This document shows, one piece after another, positions 1 through 9,322 of a stretch of DNA of 64,000 nt (the first letter of the stretch is position 1; each line of letters opens with the position of its first letter). Below the pieces are notes generated by a model, which saw nothing but the letters and a program-made list of their open reading frames with translations, made no database searches and was not told the DNA's origin. This DNA comes from Pelagibacterium halotolerans B2 (GTDB lineage: Bacteria; Pseudomonadota; Alphaproteobacteria; Rhizobiales; Devosiaceae). A program made the translations under genes and the position numbers. The stretch is taken from contig NC_016078.1 of assembly GCF_000230555.1 (NCBI RefSeq), positions 1,178,001 through 1,242,000 on the forward strand, read 5' to 3'.

Positions 1-218
1 TCAAATCCATTCCCAATCCGGGTGTGAGGTCCACATCGCGCAAGCTCGAGACGATCGGCGGCACACCACCCGATCCCCTGGATTTGCCGAAAGGCTGCCG
101 GTTCGCGCCGCGCTGCCCGCTGGCCATTGATGCCTGTCGCGAGGTGCCGCCGCCCTTGTTTGACGTGGGCGCCGATCACGGCGCGCGATGTATCCGTTGG
201 CAGGAGGTCACTCAATGA
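1..218 (+). CDS. Oligopeptide/dipeptide ABC transporter ATP-binding protein, C-terminal fragment (DppD/OppD-like)
   Basis: Only the last 72 codons are present; the gene enters from the left edge in the frame whose codons start at position 3. The visible part is the oligopeptide-ABC C-terminal extension with the cysteine-bearing segment CRFAPRCPLAIDACRE, typical of DppD/OppD and DppF/OppF proteins. The Walker motifs lie outside the window. The TGA at 216-218 overlaps the ATG of the next ATPase (ATGA), so the two are translationally coupled as the usual DppD-DppF pair. Its permeases and binding protein would lie upstream, outside the window. Confidence 0.85.
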   Translation, partial: KSIPNPGVRSTSRKLETIGGTPPDPLDLPKGCRFAPRCPLAIDACREVPPPLFDVGADHGARCIRWQEVTQ

Positions 219-1195
219 ATGCGAATACGCCCCTGCTGGCCGTCAGCCATCTCTCCAAACGCTTTCCGGTCAAGGGCCGGCCTTTTTCGCGCGAGAAGCG
301 CCAGGTTCACGCCGTCGACGATGTGAGCTTTACCATAGCCCGCGGCGAAGTCGTCGGGCTCGTTGGGGAGTCGGGGTCGGGCAAGACAACGATCGGGCGC
401 ACCATAATGCGGCTGACCGACCCTACCGAGGGCGCGATCGTTTACGAAGGCACCGACATTGCCGGGCTTCCCGGGCGCGAAATGATGGCGTTCCGGCGCA
501 AGATCCAGATGGTGTTTCAGGACCCTTTCGCCAGTCTCAACCCACGTCGGAAGGTGGGTGAACTGATCGCGGAGGGCATGGAAATCCATGGCATCGGTAC
601 CCGCAGAGAGCGCATGGCCGAGGTGGCGCGGCTGCTCGACCTCGTCGGCCTTCCCACCGACGCCGCCCAGCGGTTTCCGCACGAATTTTCCGGTGGTCAG
701 CGCCAGCGCATCGGTATCGCCAGGGCGTTGGCTGTTGCGCCGGGCTTTATCGTGGCTGACGAACCGGTTTCGGCTCTTGACGTGTCGGTTCAAGCTCAGG
801 TGCTCAACCTCTTGCAGGACCTGAAGGATCAACTCGGTCTCACAATTCTTTTCATCGCTCACGATCTGGCCGTGGTTGAACATTTTTGCGACCGGGTGAT
901 CGTCATGTATCTGGGGCGCATCATGGAGATCGCCCCGCGCGACCGGCTCTACGCATCTCCCAAGCATCCCTATACCGAAGCGCTGCTGTCGGCGGCTCCG
1001 GCACCGGACCCGGACAGGCAGGGCAACCGGATCGTTTTGGAGGGAGACATCCCGAGCCCCATCAATCCGCCTTCGGGGTGCGTGATGAGAACACGCTGCC
1101 GTTACGCGCTTCCCGAATGCGCGCAAATCCGCCCGGAACTGCGTGAGGTTGCGCCCGGCCACCTCAAGGCCTGCATCCGCGACGATATCCTCTGA
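215..1195 (+). CDS. Oligopeptide/dipeptide ABC transporter ATP-binding protein (DppF/OppF-like)
   Basis: This is a 326-residue cytoplasmic ATPase that would power uptake through an inner-membrane peptide-type importer. Walker A GESGSGKT is at residues 51-58, the Q-loop QMVFQDP near 98-104, the signature FSGGQRQ at 158-164 and Walker B with ADEPVSALD near 181-189. The C-terminal oligopeptide-transporter domain carries [15 protein letters not shown] chose ATG 215 over the in-frame ATG at 188 because it overlaps the upstream stop (ATGA), has CAGGAGG at 201-207, and gives the normal N-terminus. Family members carry peptides, but also opines, nickel or oligosaccharides, so the substrate cannot be read from this gene. 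The following M20 hydrolase suggests a cleavable amide-type substrate. Confidence 0.93.
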   Translation: MNANTPLLAVSHLSKRFPVKGRPFSREKRQVHAVDDVSFTIARGEVVGLVGESGSGKTTIGRTIMRLTDPTEGAIVYEGTDIAGLPGREMMAFRRKIQMVFQDPFASLNPRRKVGELIAEGMEIHGIGTRRERMAEVARLLDLVGLPTDAAQRFPHEFSGGQRQRIGIARALAVAPGFIVADEPVSALDVSVQAQVLNLLQDLKDQLGLTILFIAHDLAVVEHFCDRVIVMYLGRIMEIAPRDRLYASPKHPYTEALLSAAPAPDPDRQGNRIVLEGDIPSPINPPSGCVMRTRCRYALPECAQIRPELREVAPGHLKACIRDDIL

Positions 1196-1205
1196 AGGTC
1201 CAGCT

Positions 1206-2375
1206 ATGCCGATCATCAATTCCATCACCGAAATGCATGATGACATCGTCGCCTGGCGCCGCGATTTTCATGCTCATCCCGAATTGCTCTACGACGTGGA
1301 TCGCACGGCAGGCAAAATTGCGCAGCTTCTTGAAAGCTTCGGCGTCGACGAAGTCGTTACCGGCATTGGCCGGACAGGAGTGGTTGGCGTTATCCGCGGG
1401 CGCGCTCCCGGCCGATCCATCGGTCTAAGGGCCGATATGGATGCGCTGCCGATCAATGAGGCGACAGGCTTGTCTCATGCCAGCACGACACCGGGGCTGA
1501 TGCATGCCTGCGGCCATGATGGCCACAGCGCCATGCTCTTGGGGGCGGCCCGACATCTGGCCCTGACCCGGAATTTCGACGGTACGATCATGGTGATCTT
1601 CCAACCCGCCGAAGAGGGCGGAGCGGGCGGATTGGCCATGGCCGAAGACGGGCTGTTCGAGCGGTTCGGCATCGAAGCCGTCTATGGCATGCACAATCTG
1701 CCCGGCTTGCCCGAAGGCAGTTTTGCAACCTGCCCGGGCGCCATCATGGCTTCGGCCGACGAATTCGATATTGAGATCACCGCCAGGGGTGGGCACGCCG
1801 CCTGGCCCCATGAGGCCGTCGATCCCGTGCTCGTTGCCGGTCATATGATTACGGCGCTTCAGTCGATCGTCGCGCGCAATATCGATCCGCTCGCTTCGGC
1901 TGTAATTTCCACAACCCGTATGGAATCTGGAAGCGCCTATAACGTCATCCCCGGTACCGCGCGGCTGTCGGGAACGGTTCGCACGCTTGCCCCCGAGACG
2001 CGCGACACGGTCGAGGCCCGGATGAATGCCGTAATTACGCACATCGCCAGCGCCTTTGGCGCTTCGGCAAAGCTCGATTTTCGCCGCGGTTACCCGGTAA
2101 CGGTCAACGATGCCGACCAAACCCGGTTTGCCTGCAAAATTGCCCAGAACATCGTGGGCCCGGAAAACGTCAACCCCGATCTCGCGCCGATGATGGGCGG
2201 CGAAGATTTCGCGTTCATGCTCGAACGCCGCCCGGGCGCCTATGTCTTTATTGGCAACGGCCCAACTAGCGGCCTGCACACCGATACCTATGATTTCAAC
2301 GATGAAATCATCCCCGTCGGCGTCAGCTATCTGGTCCGTCTGGGCGAGGCTGCTGCCTCCGGGCGAACCGTGTAA
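1206..2375 (+). CDS. M20 family metallopeptidase/amidohydrolase
   Basis: A 389-residue protein of the M20D amidohydrolase group (hippurate hydrolase, IAA-amino acid hydrolase, N-acyl-amino acid amidohydrolase). The metal-binding motif HACGHDGHS is at residues 100-108 and the catalytic/metal PAEEG glutamates are near 136-137. ADMDALP near 76-82 and a late MGGEDFAFM segment complete the family pattern. There is no signal peptide, so it acts in the cytoplasm on imported N-acyl amino acids or similar amides. It starts at ATG 1206, ten bases after the DppF-like stop, and is probably the last gene of that operon. An in-frame ATG at 1143 lies inside the upstream gene and is not used in this model. 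The exact substrate is unknown. Confidence 0.92.
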   Translation: MPIINSITEMHDDIVAWRRDFHAHPELLYDVDRTAGKIAQLLESFGVDEVVTGIGRTGVVGVIRGRAPGRSIGLRADMDALPINEATGLSHASTTPGLMHACGHDGHSAMLLGAARHLALTRNFDGTIMVIFQPAEEGGAGGLAMAEDGLFERFGIEAVYGMHNLPGLPEGSFATCPGAIMASADEFDIEITARGGHAAWPHEAVDPVLVAGHMITALQSIVARNIDPLASAVISTTRMESGSAYNVIPGTARLSGTVRTLAPETRDTVEARMNAVITHIASAFGASAKLDFRRGYPVTVNDADQTRFACKIAQNIVGPENVNPDLAPMMGGEDFAFMLERRPGAYVFIGNGPTSGLHTDTYDFNDEIIPVGVSYLVRLGEAAASGRTV

Positions 2376-2435
2376 AAGGCCAGTCCTGGAGACCTTTTCG
2401 CTCGCGTTCGCCAGGTTCGTCCGCAAGTTTTGAAG

Positions 2436-3350
2436 TTATTGCGCGTCCGGTCCAACCGTTGATTTGAGGCCCCGGATCAGCGCGACGATGGGTGCGAATG
2501 TCGCGGCGGACCGATGATAGGTTATGCCCGTCGTAATGCTCCAGCGAAAATCAGGAAGGATGATTTCCCTCAGGGCATCGTCGAAGCTTTTGGCCAGCGG
2601 CACAGGCATGCAGGCAAGAAATTGGTGCTCCACAATCATTTTACGAGCGATCTGCAATGAGTGGGAGGCGAGGGCAAGGTGCGGCGGTGGCAAGCCGTGA
2701 CGATGGAAGTAATTGTCGATCTTGGCATTGGCCAATTGCCCACTGAACAGGCTCAGCCAGGGGAATTTTGGCAAATCATCGAGTTCATGCGTGTCTTTCT
2801 CAAAGAGAGGATGATCTGCCGAGGCAAAGACGGAGTTTTCCTGTTCGTATAATATTTCCGTTACAAAATCCCGACCGAGCGGTGCCGTCTCATCCGAAAT
2901 TCCTCCTGCATAGGCGCGCAGATCGCCGGATTTGAGCTGTGGGAGGAGGTCAGAGCCGACCCCGGTGGATACCGAAATGGTCAGTCGCGGAAATCGCCGC
3001 CGCAGGTCGGCGAGAATACTCGGGAAATACACAGCCGAATAGACGGGGCCGGCGCCGATGCGCAATTGGCCAAAGCCGCCATTGCCACTGGCCTCGAGTT
3101 CGACAAGCGAGGCGTTCCAACTCGCCTCGATGGAGCGCGCATGTACGTGAAGCACCTCGCCGGCGTCCGTCAGCCTCACACCCCTGGGCATACGCAGGAA
3201 CAGGGCCGTGCCGAATTCGGCTTCGAGTTGCAGGATCGACTTGGTTAGAGCCGGTTGGCTTATGTTCAGGCTTCTCGCAGCAGCGTGGTAGCTGCCATGC
3301 TCCGCGATCGCCAAAAAATGCTGCAGCCGCCAAATATGGTGCATGGTCAC
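2436..3350 (-). CDS. LysR-family transcriptional regulator
   Basis: A 304-residue LysR-type regulator. The N-terminal winged helix (about residues 5-65) has the pattern FLAIAEHGSYHAAARSLNIS followed by QPALTKSI and LEAEFGTALF; the rest is the periplasmic-binding-protein-like inducer domain. It is divergent from the sulfatase/sugar-ABC operon starting at 3437 and is the natural candidate to control it. The start is read as GTG at 3350 because GGAGG (minus strand, 3363-3359) sits eight bases upstream; the next ATG (3344) is six bases further in. A GCGAT-N11-ATCGC box overlaps this Shine-Dalgarno, suggesting autoregulation. It converges with the M20 gene, leaving a 60-bp gap with no clear terminator. 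Confidence 0.92.
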   Translation of the reverse strand: MTMHHIWRLQHFLAIAEHGSYHAAARSLNISQPALTKSILQLEAEFGTALFLRMPRGVRLTDAGEVLHVHARSIEASWNASLVELEASGNGGFGQLRIGAGPVYSAVYFPSILADLRRRFPRLTISVSTGVGSDLLPQLKSGDLRAYAGGISDETAPLGRDFVTEILYEQENSVFASADHPLFEKDTHELDDLPKFPWLSLFSGQLANAKIDNYFHRHGLPPPHLALASHSLQIARKMIVEHQFLACMPVPLAKSFDDALREIILPDFRWSITTGITYHRSAATFAPIVALIRGLKSTVGPDAQ

Positions 3351-3351
3351 A

Positions 3352-3372
3352 GCGATATCCTCCGGTTATCGC
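3352..3372. promoter_or_regulatory. LysR-type operator (GCGAT-N11-ATCGC), box 1
   Basis: GCGAT at 3352-3356 and ATCGC at 3368-3372 are separated by exactly 11 bases, giving the LysR T-N11-A consensus; the symmetry extends to GCGATA/TATCGC. It lies in the 86-bp divergent region between the LysR gene and the sulfatase gene and contains the LysR Shine-Dalgarno in its spacer. The same box occurs at 26235, 29851 and 43862. Confidence 0.65.
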
Positions 3373-3436
3373 ATCGCCGGCCAACGCTATTAGTCCATTG
3401 CGCCCCGCTTGTATAGCCTGTGTATGGGAGGATGGC

Positions 3437-4948
3437 ATGCGCTTGGTTTTCGTACTGTTCGACTCGCTCAACCGCGAGGCAATGGGCTGCTATGGCGGAA
3501 CGGCCGTTCCGACGCCCAATTTCGATCGCCTGGCCAATCGCGCGATCACGTTCGACAACCACTACGTTGGTAGTCTGCCCTGCATGCCTGCGCGTCGAGA
3601 CCTGCACACCGGCAGGCTCAACTTCATGCATCGCTCCTGGGGTCCTCTTGAGCCATTCGATGACTCGATGCCTGAAATTTTAAAAAAATCAGGTGTTTAT
3701 ACGCATCTGGTTACAGACCACTTCCATTACTTTGAAGATGGCGGAGCGACCTATCACAACAGATATTCCAGTTGGGATATGGTGCGTGGTCAGGAATACG
3801 ATCCATGGAAAGCCATGGTCGAGCCGCCTGTCGATAAATTTGCCCGTGAGTATTCCTCCAGGCATTACAACGGGCCCGAGCAGGCCAATCGCCGACAACA
3901 TCAGGTCAATCGGGAGTTTGTCCGATCGGAGGCCGACTTTCCCGGCCCGCAATGCTTTGATCGGGCCTTCGAGTTTCTCGATACCAATCGCGGTGCCGAC
4001 GATTGGATGTTGCAGATCGAGTGTTTTGACCCCCACGAGCCTTTCCATGCGCCGGAGAGATTCAAGCAACAATTCGGTTCGGGCTACGACGGACCGATTC
4101 TCGACTGGCCCAAATACGCTCCGGTTGCGGAAACCGACGCTGAAATCGCGGAAATCCGCGCAAATTACGCGGCGCTTGTGGCCATGTGCGATGAGTATTT
4201 CGGCAAGCTGCTCGACTATTTTGATGAGCATGCGCTTTGGGATGACACGGCGCTGATCGTGACGACCGACCACGGATTTCTTCTTTCGGAGCACGACTGG
4301 TGGGGCAAGAACGTGACGCCCTATTACGATGAGATTTCCCATGTGCCGTTGATCGTCCATGATCCCCGCATGCCGCAGAGGGCAGGAACGCGATGCAGCG
4401 CTCTGACCCAGACGCCCGATCTGATGCCCAGCATTCTCGATTATTTTGGCAAACCCGTTCCTGCCGATGTTCGGAGTCGATCGATCTTTGCTGCAATCGA
4501 GGATCCGCAACCCGGCCGCTGCGTTATGTTCGGCATGTTCGGCGGCCCAATAGGGATCACCGATGGGCGGCACACCTATTTCCACTATCCACCCGACCTT
4601 GATGACCCGCAGTTGCGCGAGCACACTTTGATGCCGACACACCTCAAGGGATTTTTCGATGCGGAGGAATTTAGGGGGGCAAAGCTTTTGTCGGCACTGC
4701 CGTTTTCCAAAGGCATGCCGGTCTTGTCTTTGCCGGCGCTGACCACGGCCCGCCGCCCGCCCGGAGCTTACCGCGCTCTGTTTTCCAGCTTTGCATCGGC
4801 GCTTTACGACAACGATGCCGATCCCGGACAGCTCGATCCGATCGATGACGATGCGGTCATGGAGCGGCTGCGCACCAACATGTGCGTGCAATTGGCCGAA
4901 TACGGTGCCACGGACGACTTCATGGCGTGGGCGGGTTTGGCTCAGTAG
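3437..4948 (+). CDS. Type I sulfatase (alkaline-phosphatase superfamily), CMPARR subfamily
   Basis: A 503-residue sulfatase. The formylglycine motif CMPAR is at residues 49-53 (C49 would be oxidised by FGE), followed by RDLHTGR; LIVTTDHGFLLSEH with DHG at 278-280 is a metal-site segment. The start is ATG 3437, preceded by GGGAGG at 3426-3431; a long upstream in-frame extension overlaps the LysR gene and is rejected. The protein begins directly with the first core strand (MRLVFVLFDS), with no signal peptide, so it should be cytoplasmic. It heads an operon with a sugar ABC importer. It is paralogous to the sulfatases at 33560 and 49640 (shared LHTGR.NF.HR.WGP.EPFDDS block) but lacks their C-terminal extension. 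The substrate is unknown; a sulfated sugar fits the neighbours. Confidence 0.93.
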   Translation: MRLVFVLFDSLNREAMGCYGGTAVPTPNFDRLANRAITFDNHYVGSLPCMPARRDLHTGRLNFMHRSWGPLEPFDDSMPEILKKSGVYTHLVTDHFHYFEDGGATYHNRYSSWDMVRGQEYDPWKAMVEPPVDKFAREYSSRHYNGPEQANRRQHQVNREFVRSEADFPGPQCFDRAFEFLDTNRGADDWMLQIECFDPHEPFHAPERFKQQFGSGYDGPILDWPKYAPVAETDAEIAEIRANYAALVAMCDEYFGKLLDYFDEHALWDDTALIVTTDHGFLLSEHDWWGKNVTPYYDEISHVPLIVHDPRMPQRAGTRCSALTQTPDLMPSILDYFGKPVPADVRSRSIFAAIEDPQPGRCVMFGMFGGPIGITDGRHTYFHYPPDLDDPQLREHTLMPTHLKGFFDAEEFRGAKLLSALPFSKGMPVLSLPALTTARRPPGAYRALFSSFASALYDNDADPGQLDPIDDDAVMERLRTNMCVQLAEYGATDDFMAWAGLAQ

Positions 4949-4955
4949 TCGAAAA

Positions 4956-4974
4956 GGTCGGCATCATGCCGGCC
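4956..4974 (+). other. Small stem-loop between sulfatase and binding-protein gene
   Basis: GGTCGGCA (4956-4963), loop TCA, then TGCCGGCC (4967-4974) can form eight pairs with one G-U. No T-run follows, so it is probably a processing or partial-attenuation structure in the operon mRNA rather than a terminator. Confidence 0.35.
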
Positions 4975-4997
4975 GCTTGAAGAGGAGGAGAGGTGAA

Positions 4998-6347
4998 ATG
5001 CGTTTGGATAATTTTGTGAGGCCCCTGGTTCGGGCGCGCTATCAAATCGCGTGCTCGGTATTGGCTCTGGGGATGGGCGTTTCCAGCCCGGCCCTGTCAC
5101 AACAGGCAGATACGCTGCGCATACTGATCAACCAGTCGCCCTGGTTGAATGCCTTCATCGCCATGGTCGACCGCTATGAGGATGAGACCGGTGTGCGCAT
5201 GGAACTCGATGTAACGCCGTTTGCCGGCATGCTCGAGAAAACGCGGAACTCGCTGCGCGCCGATAGCGGGCAATATGATATCGTCAATCTCAACTCGGCC
5301 GGCATGGCGGAAATCTATGCGGGTGGCTTTCTGACGCCGCTAACGGAAATCGATCCAGAGTTTGCGCTCCCCGAGGGTGTCCTTGGATTTGGTGGCTCCG
5401 CTTATTGGGGTGAAGATACCGACAGCTTCGATCCGGAAGGCGGCGATCTGCTCGGCGTGCCGACAAACGGCAACGTCCAGGTTCTCTATTATCGCAAGGA
5501 TCTTTACGAAGAGCTTGGTCTCGAGGTTCCCGACACCTGGGAAGAATTGATGGCCAACAGCCTGGCCCTTCACAACCCGCCGGAACGCTACGGTTTCGTT
5601 CCTCGCGCCGCGCGTGATTCCATTCTTTATAACTTCACGCCCTACCTTTTCAGCCATGGAGCGACATTTTTCGCCGATGCGGCGGGCGGCGATTACTCTA
5701 TCGCCTTCAACAGCGAGGAAGGTCTGGCCGCACTCGAAACCTACATCGCTCTGGGTGCGGAAGCCGGCCCGCCAAATCCGGGATCCATCGCGCAGGCCGA
5801 ACTGATCCAGATGATGGCCACCGGCCGCGGCGCACAGGCGATTGCAGTGGTGGCTGCCGTTGCCGATCTCAACAACCCCGACAGTTCGGCCGTGGCCGGA
5901 CAGATTGGCACCGCGTTAATACCCGCCGGACCGGATGGTTTGCGCTCTTCGGCAGCAGGACATTGGATGGCGGCCATTCCGCGCAACGTTCCGGAGGCCA
6001 ACCAGCAGGCGGCGCTCGATTTCCTTGCATGGTTCATCGAACGCGAAATGCAGATCTATTACGTTCAGTCGGGAGGCGTGCCGATCCGCGATGATCTGAC
6101 CGGCAGCGAACTCGATGAGGACCCTGCTTTCGAGTTCATCGAGGCATTCTCCGCAAACGCAAAAAACGCGCAGATGAACATGCCGCTCGTCGAAGGGACC
6201 TTGCTCAAGGACATTATTTCGCTCCATCTCAATCTTGCCGTCATCGGTGATGTCAGCCCACGCGAAGCGCTCAATGCTGCGGCTGCGGAGGCGCACCAGG
6301 CGCTTGTCGACGCGGGATACGATGTGACGCCCCCGGGCGAACTTTAA
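4998..6347 (+). CDS. Extracellular solute-binding protein of a sugar-type ABC importer
   Basis: A 449-residue family-1 (MalE/UgpB-like) periplasmic binding protein. The N-terminus has a basic region followed by a hydrophobic core and a signal-peptidase site near residues 34-35 (PALS|QQ), so it is exported to capture substrate. The mature part has the expected pattern (TLRILINQSPW, YYRKDLYEELGLEVPDTWEEL, GHWMAAIP). ATG 4998 follows a strong GAGGAGGAGAGG. A long in-frame extension overlapping the sulfatase is rejected. It lies 49 bases after the sulfatase and 57 bases before the permeases, with a stable stem-loop after it that may protect this segment of the mRNA. The ligand is probably a carbohydrate, possibly sulfated. 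Confidence 0.92.
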   Translation: MRLDNFVRPLVRARYQIACSVLALGMGVSSPALSQQADTLRILINQSPWLNAFIAMVDRYEDETGVRMELDVTPFAGMLEKTRNSLRADSGQYDIVNLNSAGMAEIYAGGFLTPLTEIDPEFALPEGVLGFGGSAYWGEDTDSFDPEGGDLLGVPTNGNVQVLYYRKDLYEELGLEVPDTWEELMANSLALHNPPERYGFVPRAARDSILYNFTPYLFSHGATFFADAAGGDYSIAFNSEEGLAALETYIALGAEAGPPNPGSIAQAELIQMMATGRGAQAIAVVAAVADLNNPDSSAVAGQIGTALIPAGPDGLRSSAAGHWMAAIPRNVPEANQQAALDFLAWFIEREMQIYYVQSGGVPIRDDLTGSELDEDPAFEFIEAFSANAKNAQMNMPLVEGTLLKDIISLHLNLAVIGDVSPREALNAAAAEAHQALVDAGYDVTPPGEL

Positions 6348-6356
6348 CCCGAGCAG

Positions 6357-6383
6357 TTGCCCGGAGCTTTTCGCTCCGGGCAA
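6357..6383 (+). other. Intercistronic stem-loop after the binding-protein gene
   Basis: TTGCCCGGAGC (6357-6367), loop TTTTC, GCTCCGGGCAA (6373-6383) form a perfect 11-bp stem. No T-run follows, so it is unlikely to be a full terminator. Such structures between binding-protein and permease genes commonly stabilise the upstream mRNA and reduce permease expression. Confidence 0.6.
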
Positions 6384-6404
6384 ACCCCAACGTGCGGAGC
6401 AGCA

Positions 6405-7343
6405 ATGACCACGCTTTCTTCAAACCGTCCGGTTTCGGTGGCGGCGCGACGGGCCACAAATGCAAACCGGCGATGGCTCTACGGCTCTTTGATCCCTGCA
6501 ACCCTTATTCTTGCAGCCCTGTCGATCTGGCCCGTATTCAACCTCGTCTGGCTCAGCCTTTCGAGCGTGACATGGTCCGATGGTCGTCCGGTGTCCGAGT
6601 TCATAGGCTTTGCCAATTTCAATGATTTGTTCCGTGGCGAACAGGTCTATTGGGCCGGGGTGCGAAACACAGTGGTCTTTGCCGTTTGCGCGGTGTCCGC
6701 CCAGATGATCTTGGGGTTCTCGATGGCACTGGCCGTCAGGCGCGCCTCCGGTGTCGGACGTGGCCTGCTCACGGCGATCTTCCTGCTGCCGATAGTCATT
6801 CCCCCAATCGTGATCGGGGCCATGTGGCGCCTGATGATGGGGCGTGATTTTGGCGTTATCAACGGCATGCTTGCGGTGATTGGACTTGGGCCCGTCGATT
6901 GGCTGGGCGATCCCCGTTTTGCATTGATGTCGGTGATCATCGTTGACGTGTGGCACTGGACGCCATTCGTGTTCCTGTTGCTGCTGGCCGGGCTTGAGGC
7001 ATTGGACGAAGAGGTGCTTGAAGCCGCGCGTCTGGATGTCGTCAACCGCTGGCAGGAGCTGCGCCACGTCATCATTCCTCTCATGCTCCCCACAATTCTG
7101 GTCACGCTCGCTTTCCGCATCATCCTCTCGTTCAAGGTCTTTGACGAAGTGTTTCTGCTCACCGCCGGGGGACCGGGGACCGCGACCGAAGTCATAAACT
7201 TCTCGATCTACAGAGTGTTTTTCGGTCAGGACCGCGTCGGCATGGGTTCGGCAATGTCGTTGCTCACCCTGTTCGTGGTGGCGTTTCTCATCATCGTTGC
7301 GCAAGTGGTGGTTCGACGCAAAAGGGCAGGAGCGGACCAATGA
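6405..7343 (+). CDS. Sugar ABC transporter permease (MalF-like)
   Basis: A 312-residue inner-membrane permease with about six hydrophobic segments, the first near residues 27-50. The cytoplasmic EAA loop reads EEVLEAARLDVVNRWQEL, followed by RHVIIPLMLP, the ATPase-docking motif of the MalFG family. ATG 6405 was chosen because it follows CGGAGCAGCA; an ATG 48 bases upstream lies in the stem-loop region and gives a non-family N-terminus. The stop overlaps the next permease (ATGA). It forms the channel with the product of 7340-8173 and works with the binding protein at 4998 and the ATPase at 8183. Confidence 0.93.
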   Translation: MTTLSSNRPVSVAARRATNANRRWLYGSLIPATLILAALSIWPVFNLVWLSLSSVTWSDGRPVSEFIGFANFNDLFRGEQVYWAGVRNTVVFAVCAVSAQMILGFSMALAVRRASGVGRGLLTAIFLLPIVIPPIVIGAMWRLMMGRDFGVINGMLAVIGLGPVDWLGDPRFALMSVIIVDVWHWTPFVFLLLLAGLEALDEEVLEAARLDVVNRWQELRHVIIPLMLPTILVTLAFRIILSFKVFDEVFLLTAGGPGTATEVINFSIYRVFFGQDRVGMGSAMSLLTLFVVAFLIIVAQVVVRRKRAGADQ

Positions 7344-8173
7344 AATCGAGAGCTTTCAGTGCCGGCAACATCGGCGGCAATCTCGTCGCGTGGGGCTACG
7401 CTCTCATCATTCTAGGCCCCATGGCCTGGATTTTGTCGAACTCGTTCAAGCGACAGATCGACATCTTGATGGGCACGACCGTCGCCCCCGTAACGACGTC
7501 GAACTATGTGAACATCATAGCCTCCCGGCAATCGGACTTTCTCTGGAACCTGTTCAACAGCGGCCTTGTCGCCGTGATCTCGACAGCGCTCGTGCTCGCC
7601 ATCGCGACCGTCAGCGCGTTTACGGTCGTCAGGCTTTCGGCGCCCCGCTGGTTTACATTTGGAATCCTCGGATGGGCGTTGATTTTCCATATGCTTCCCA
7701 CCCTGACCTTCGTGGGATCGTGGTACGTGATGTTTTCGCAGATGGGGCTGCATGGCAGCTATCTGGCGATCATTTTGACTCACACGGTCAATAATCTGCC
7801 ACTGGCCATTTTCCTCATGATGGGATTCCTGCTCAATATTCCGAAAGAGCTGGTGCAGGCGGCACGCCTGGACGGTTGCAATTACCGACAGGTCTTCATC
7901 CATCTGGTCATCCCGCTATCGATGGGCGGCATGGCGGCGGCGGGTGCACTCACCTTCATCAATTCATGGAGCGATTTCGCCATTGCGCTCAATCTTTCCA
8001 ACCGTGACACGATGACCGCCCCGGTCGCCATCGCCACTTTCGCTCAGGAGCATCAGATCCGCTATGGCGAAATGGCAGCGGCCTCTGTTCTGTCAATGAT
8101 CCCGGCGCTCGTTTTCATCCTCTTTGGCCAGCGCTTTGTCGTGCGCGGGCTGCTCGCCGGCGCTGTAAAGTAA
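7340..8173 (+). CDS. Sugar ABC transporter permease (MalG-like)
   Basis: A 277-residue inner-membrane permease, partner of the preceding MalF-like protein. The EAA loop is KELVQAARLDGCNYRQVF followed by IHLVIPLS. About six membrane segments are visible, the first near residues 15-38 and the last near 247-270. It overlaps the preceding gene by four bases, so the two subunits are translationally coupled in equal amounts. The N-terminus has the MalG-type short cytoplasmic leader. No unusual features. Confidence 0.93.
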   Translation: MKSRAFSAGNIGGNLVAWGYALIILGPMAWILSNSFKRQIDILMGTTVAPVTTSNYVNIIASRQSDFLWNLFNSGLVAVISTALVLAIATVSAFTVVRLSAPRWFTFGILGWALIFHMLPTLTFVGSWYVMFSQMGLHGSYLAIILTHTVNNLPLAIFLMMGFLLNIPKELVQAARLDGCNYRQVFIHLVIPLSMGGMAAAGALTFINSWSDFAIALNLSNRDTMTAPVAIATFAQEHQIRYGEMAAASVLSMIPALVFILFGQRFVVRGLLAGAVK

Positions 8174-8182
8174 GGTAACCTC

Positions 8183-9322
8183 ATGGCCAAACTCGAACTG
8201 CAAAATGTCAAAAAGAACTATGGCGCCACCGAGGTTATCCCGGGGATCGATCTCACCATCGAGCCGGGCGAGTTCCTCGTCCTGGTCGGGCCCTCCGGAA
8301 GTGGAAAGTCGACGCTATTGCGCATGATCGCGGGGCTCGAGGAGACAACCGGCGGGAACATCGTCGTCGACGGAGACGATATCACCAGAACCGACCCCTC
8401 GGCACGCGATCTGGCAATGGTTTTCCAGACTTATGCTCTCTATCCTCATATGACGGTGGAACAGAACATGTCCTTTGCGTTGCGCATGCGCAAAGAGGAT
8501 CCTGCCGCCATTGCCCAGCGCGTAGAGGAAGCCATCGTGCTGCTCGATCTGGCTGGTCTTGAGAAGCGCAAGCCCGGACAGCTCTCGGGCGGCCAGCGCC
8601 AGCGCGTGGCCATGGGGCGGTGTATCGTCCGCAATCCCAAACTTTTCCTGTTCGACGAACCGCTTTCAAACCTGGATGCCAAACTGCGCGCCCAGACGCG
8701 GCTCGAGATCCGCAAATTGCACGATCGGCTTGGCGCGACCTCGATATTCGTGACCCACGATCAGGTCGAAGCGATGACAATGGCCGACCGCATTGCGCTC
8801 TTGAAGGACGGAACGCTTCAACAATTGGGCACGCCCCAGGATCTCTACCTCAATCCGGCCAACACTTTCGTTGCCGGTTTCATGGGGACTCCCGAAATGG
8901 GGTTGTTTCCCGGTGTCCTCAGGGAGTCCGGCTCCGACCTCCTTCTGGAAGGCGAGCACAGTATGGCACTGCCGGCGGAGCCGGATCTGCGCACAAGGCT
9001 TGGCGAGGCGGTCAAAGCGAACGCCAACGTGACGGTCGGAGTGCGTCCTGAGCATTTTGCCATATGTCCGGCCCAGACCCCGGGCTCTATGAGCATCGAG
9101 GTGAGTGCGATCGAATGGCTGGGGCACGACATCTATGTCTTCGGCGAAGCAGGCGGCAAAACCATAGCGGCCAGGCTATCGGGCAATGATGAGACTGGAC
9201 GCCGGGCCGCGCCGCCACGAGTTGGCGAACCCATCGGGATCAAGCCCATTGAAGGCTCTTGGCATGTGTTTGATGCCGAAACCGGAAGGAACCTGCTGGC
9301 CTCCACTCGGGCTCCGGCATGA
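8183..9322 (+). CDS. Sugar ABC transporter ATP-binding protein (MalK/UgpC-like)
   Basis: A 379-residue ATPase. Walker A GPSGSGKS is at residues 36-43, signature LSGGQRQRVAMGR near 133-145, Walker B LFLFDEPLSNLDAKL near 151-165, and the switch histidine in FVTHDQVEAMT. The C-terminal third (about 235-379) matches the TOBE/regulatory domain of MalK-type proteins (VGVRPEHF). It energises the 6405/7340 permease pair. Its stop overlaps the start of the next gene by four bases. MalK-like ATPases can serve several importers, so it may not be exclusive. Confidence 0.93.
   Translation: MAKLELQNVKKNYGATEVIPGIDLTIEPGEFLVLVGPSGSGKSTLLRMIAGLEETTGGNIVVDGDDITRTDPSARDLAMVFQTYALYPHMTVEQNMSFALRMRKEDPAAIAQRVEEAIVLLDLAGLEKRKPGQLSGGQRQRVAMGRCIVRNPKLFLFDEPLSNLDAKLRAQTRLEIRKLHDRLGATSIFVTHDQVEAMTMADRIALLKDGTLQQLGTPQDLYLNPANTFVAGFMGTPEMGLFPGVLRESGSDLLLEGEHSMALPAEPDLRTRLGEAVKANANVTVGVRPEHFAICPAQTPGSMSIEVSAIEWLGHDIYVFGEAGGKTIAARLSGNDETGRRAAPPRVGEPIGIKPIEGSWHVFDAETGRNLLASTRAPA

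Noticed and set aside
2939..3436. 166-residue N-terminal extension in frame with the first sulfatase
   Set aside because: It overlaps the LysR gene on the other strand, has no family similarity that I can see, and ATG 3437 has GGGAGG and the normal family N-terminus.
6357..6383. Intrinsic terminator between binding protein and permease
   Set aside because: The stem is strong but no T-run follows and the permeases need the same transcript; kept only as an intercistronic stem-loop.
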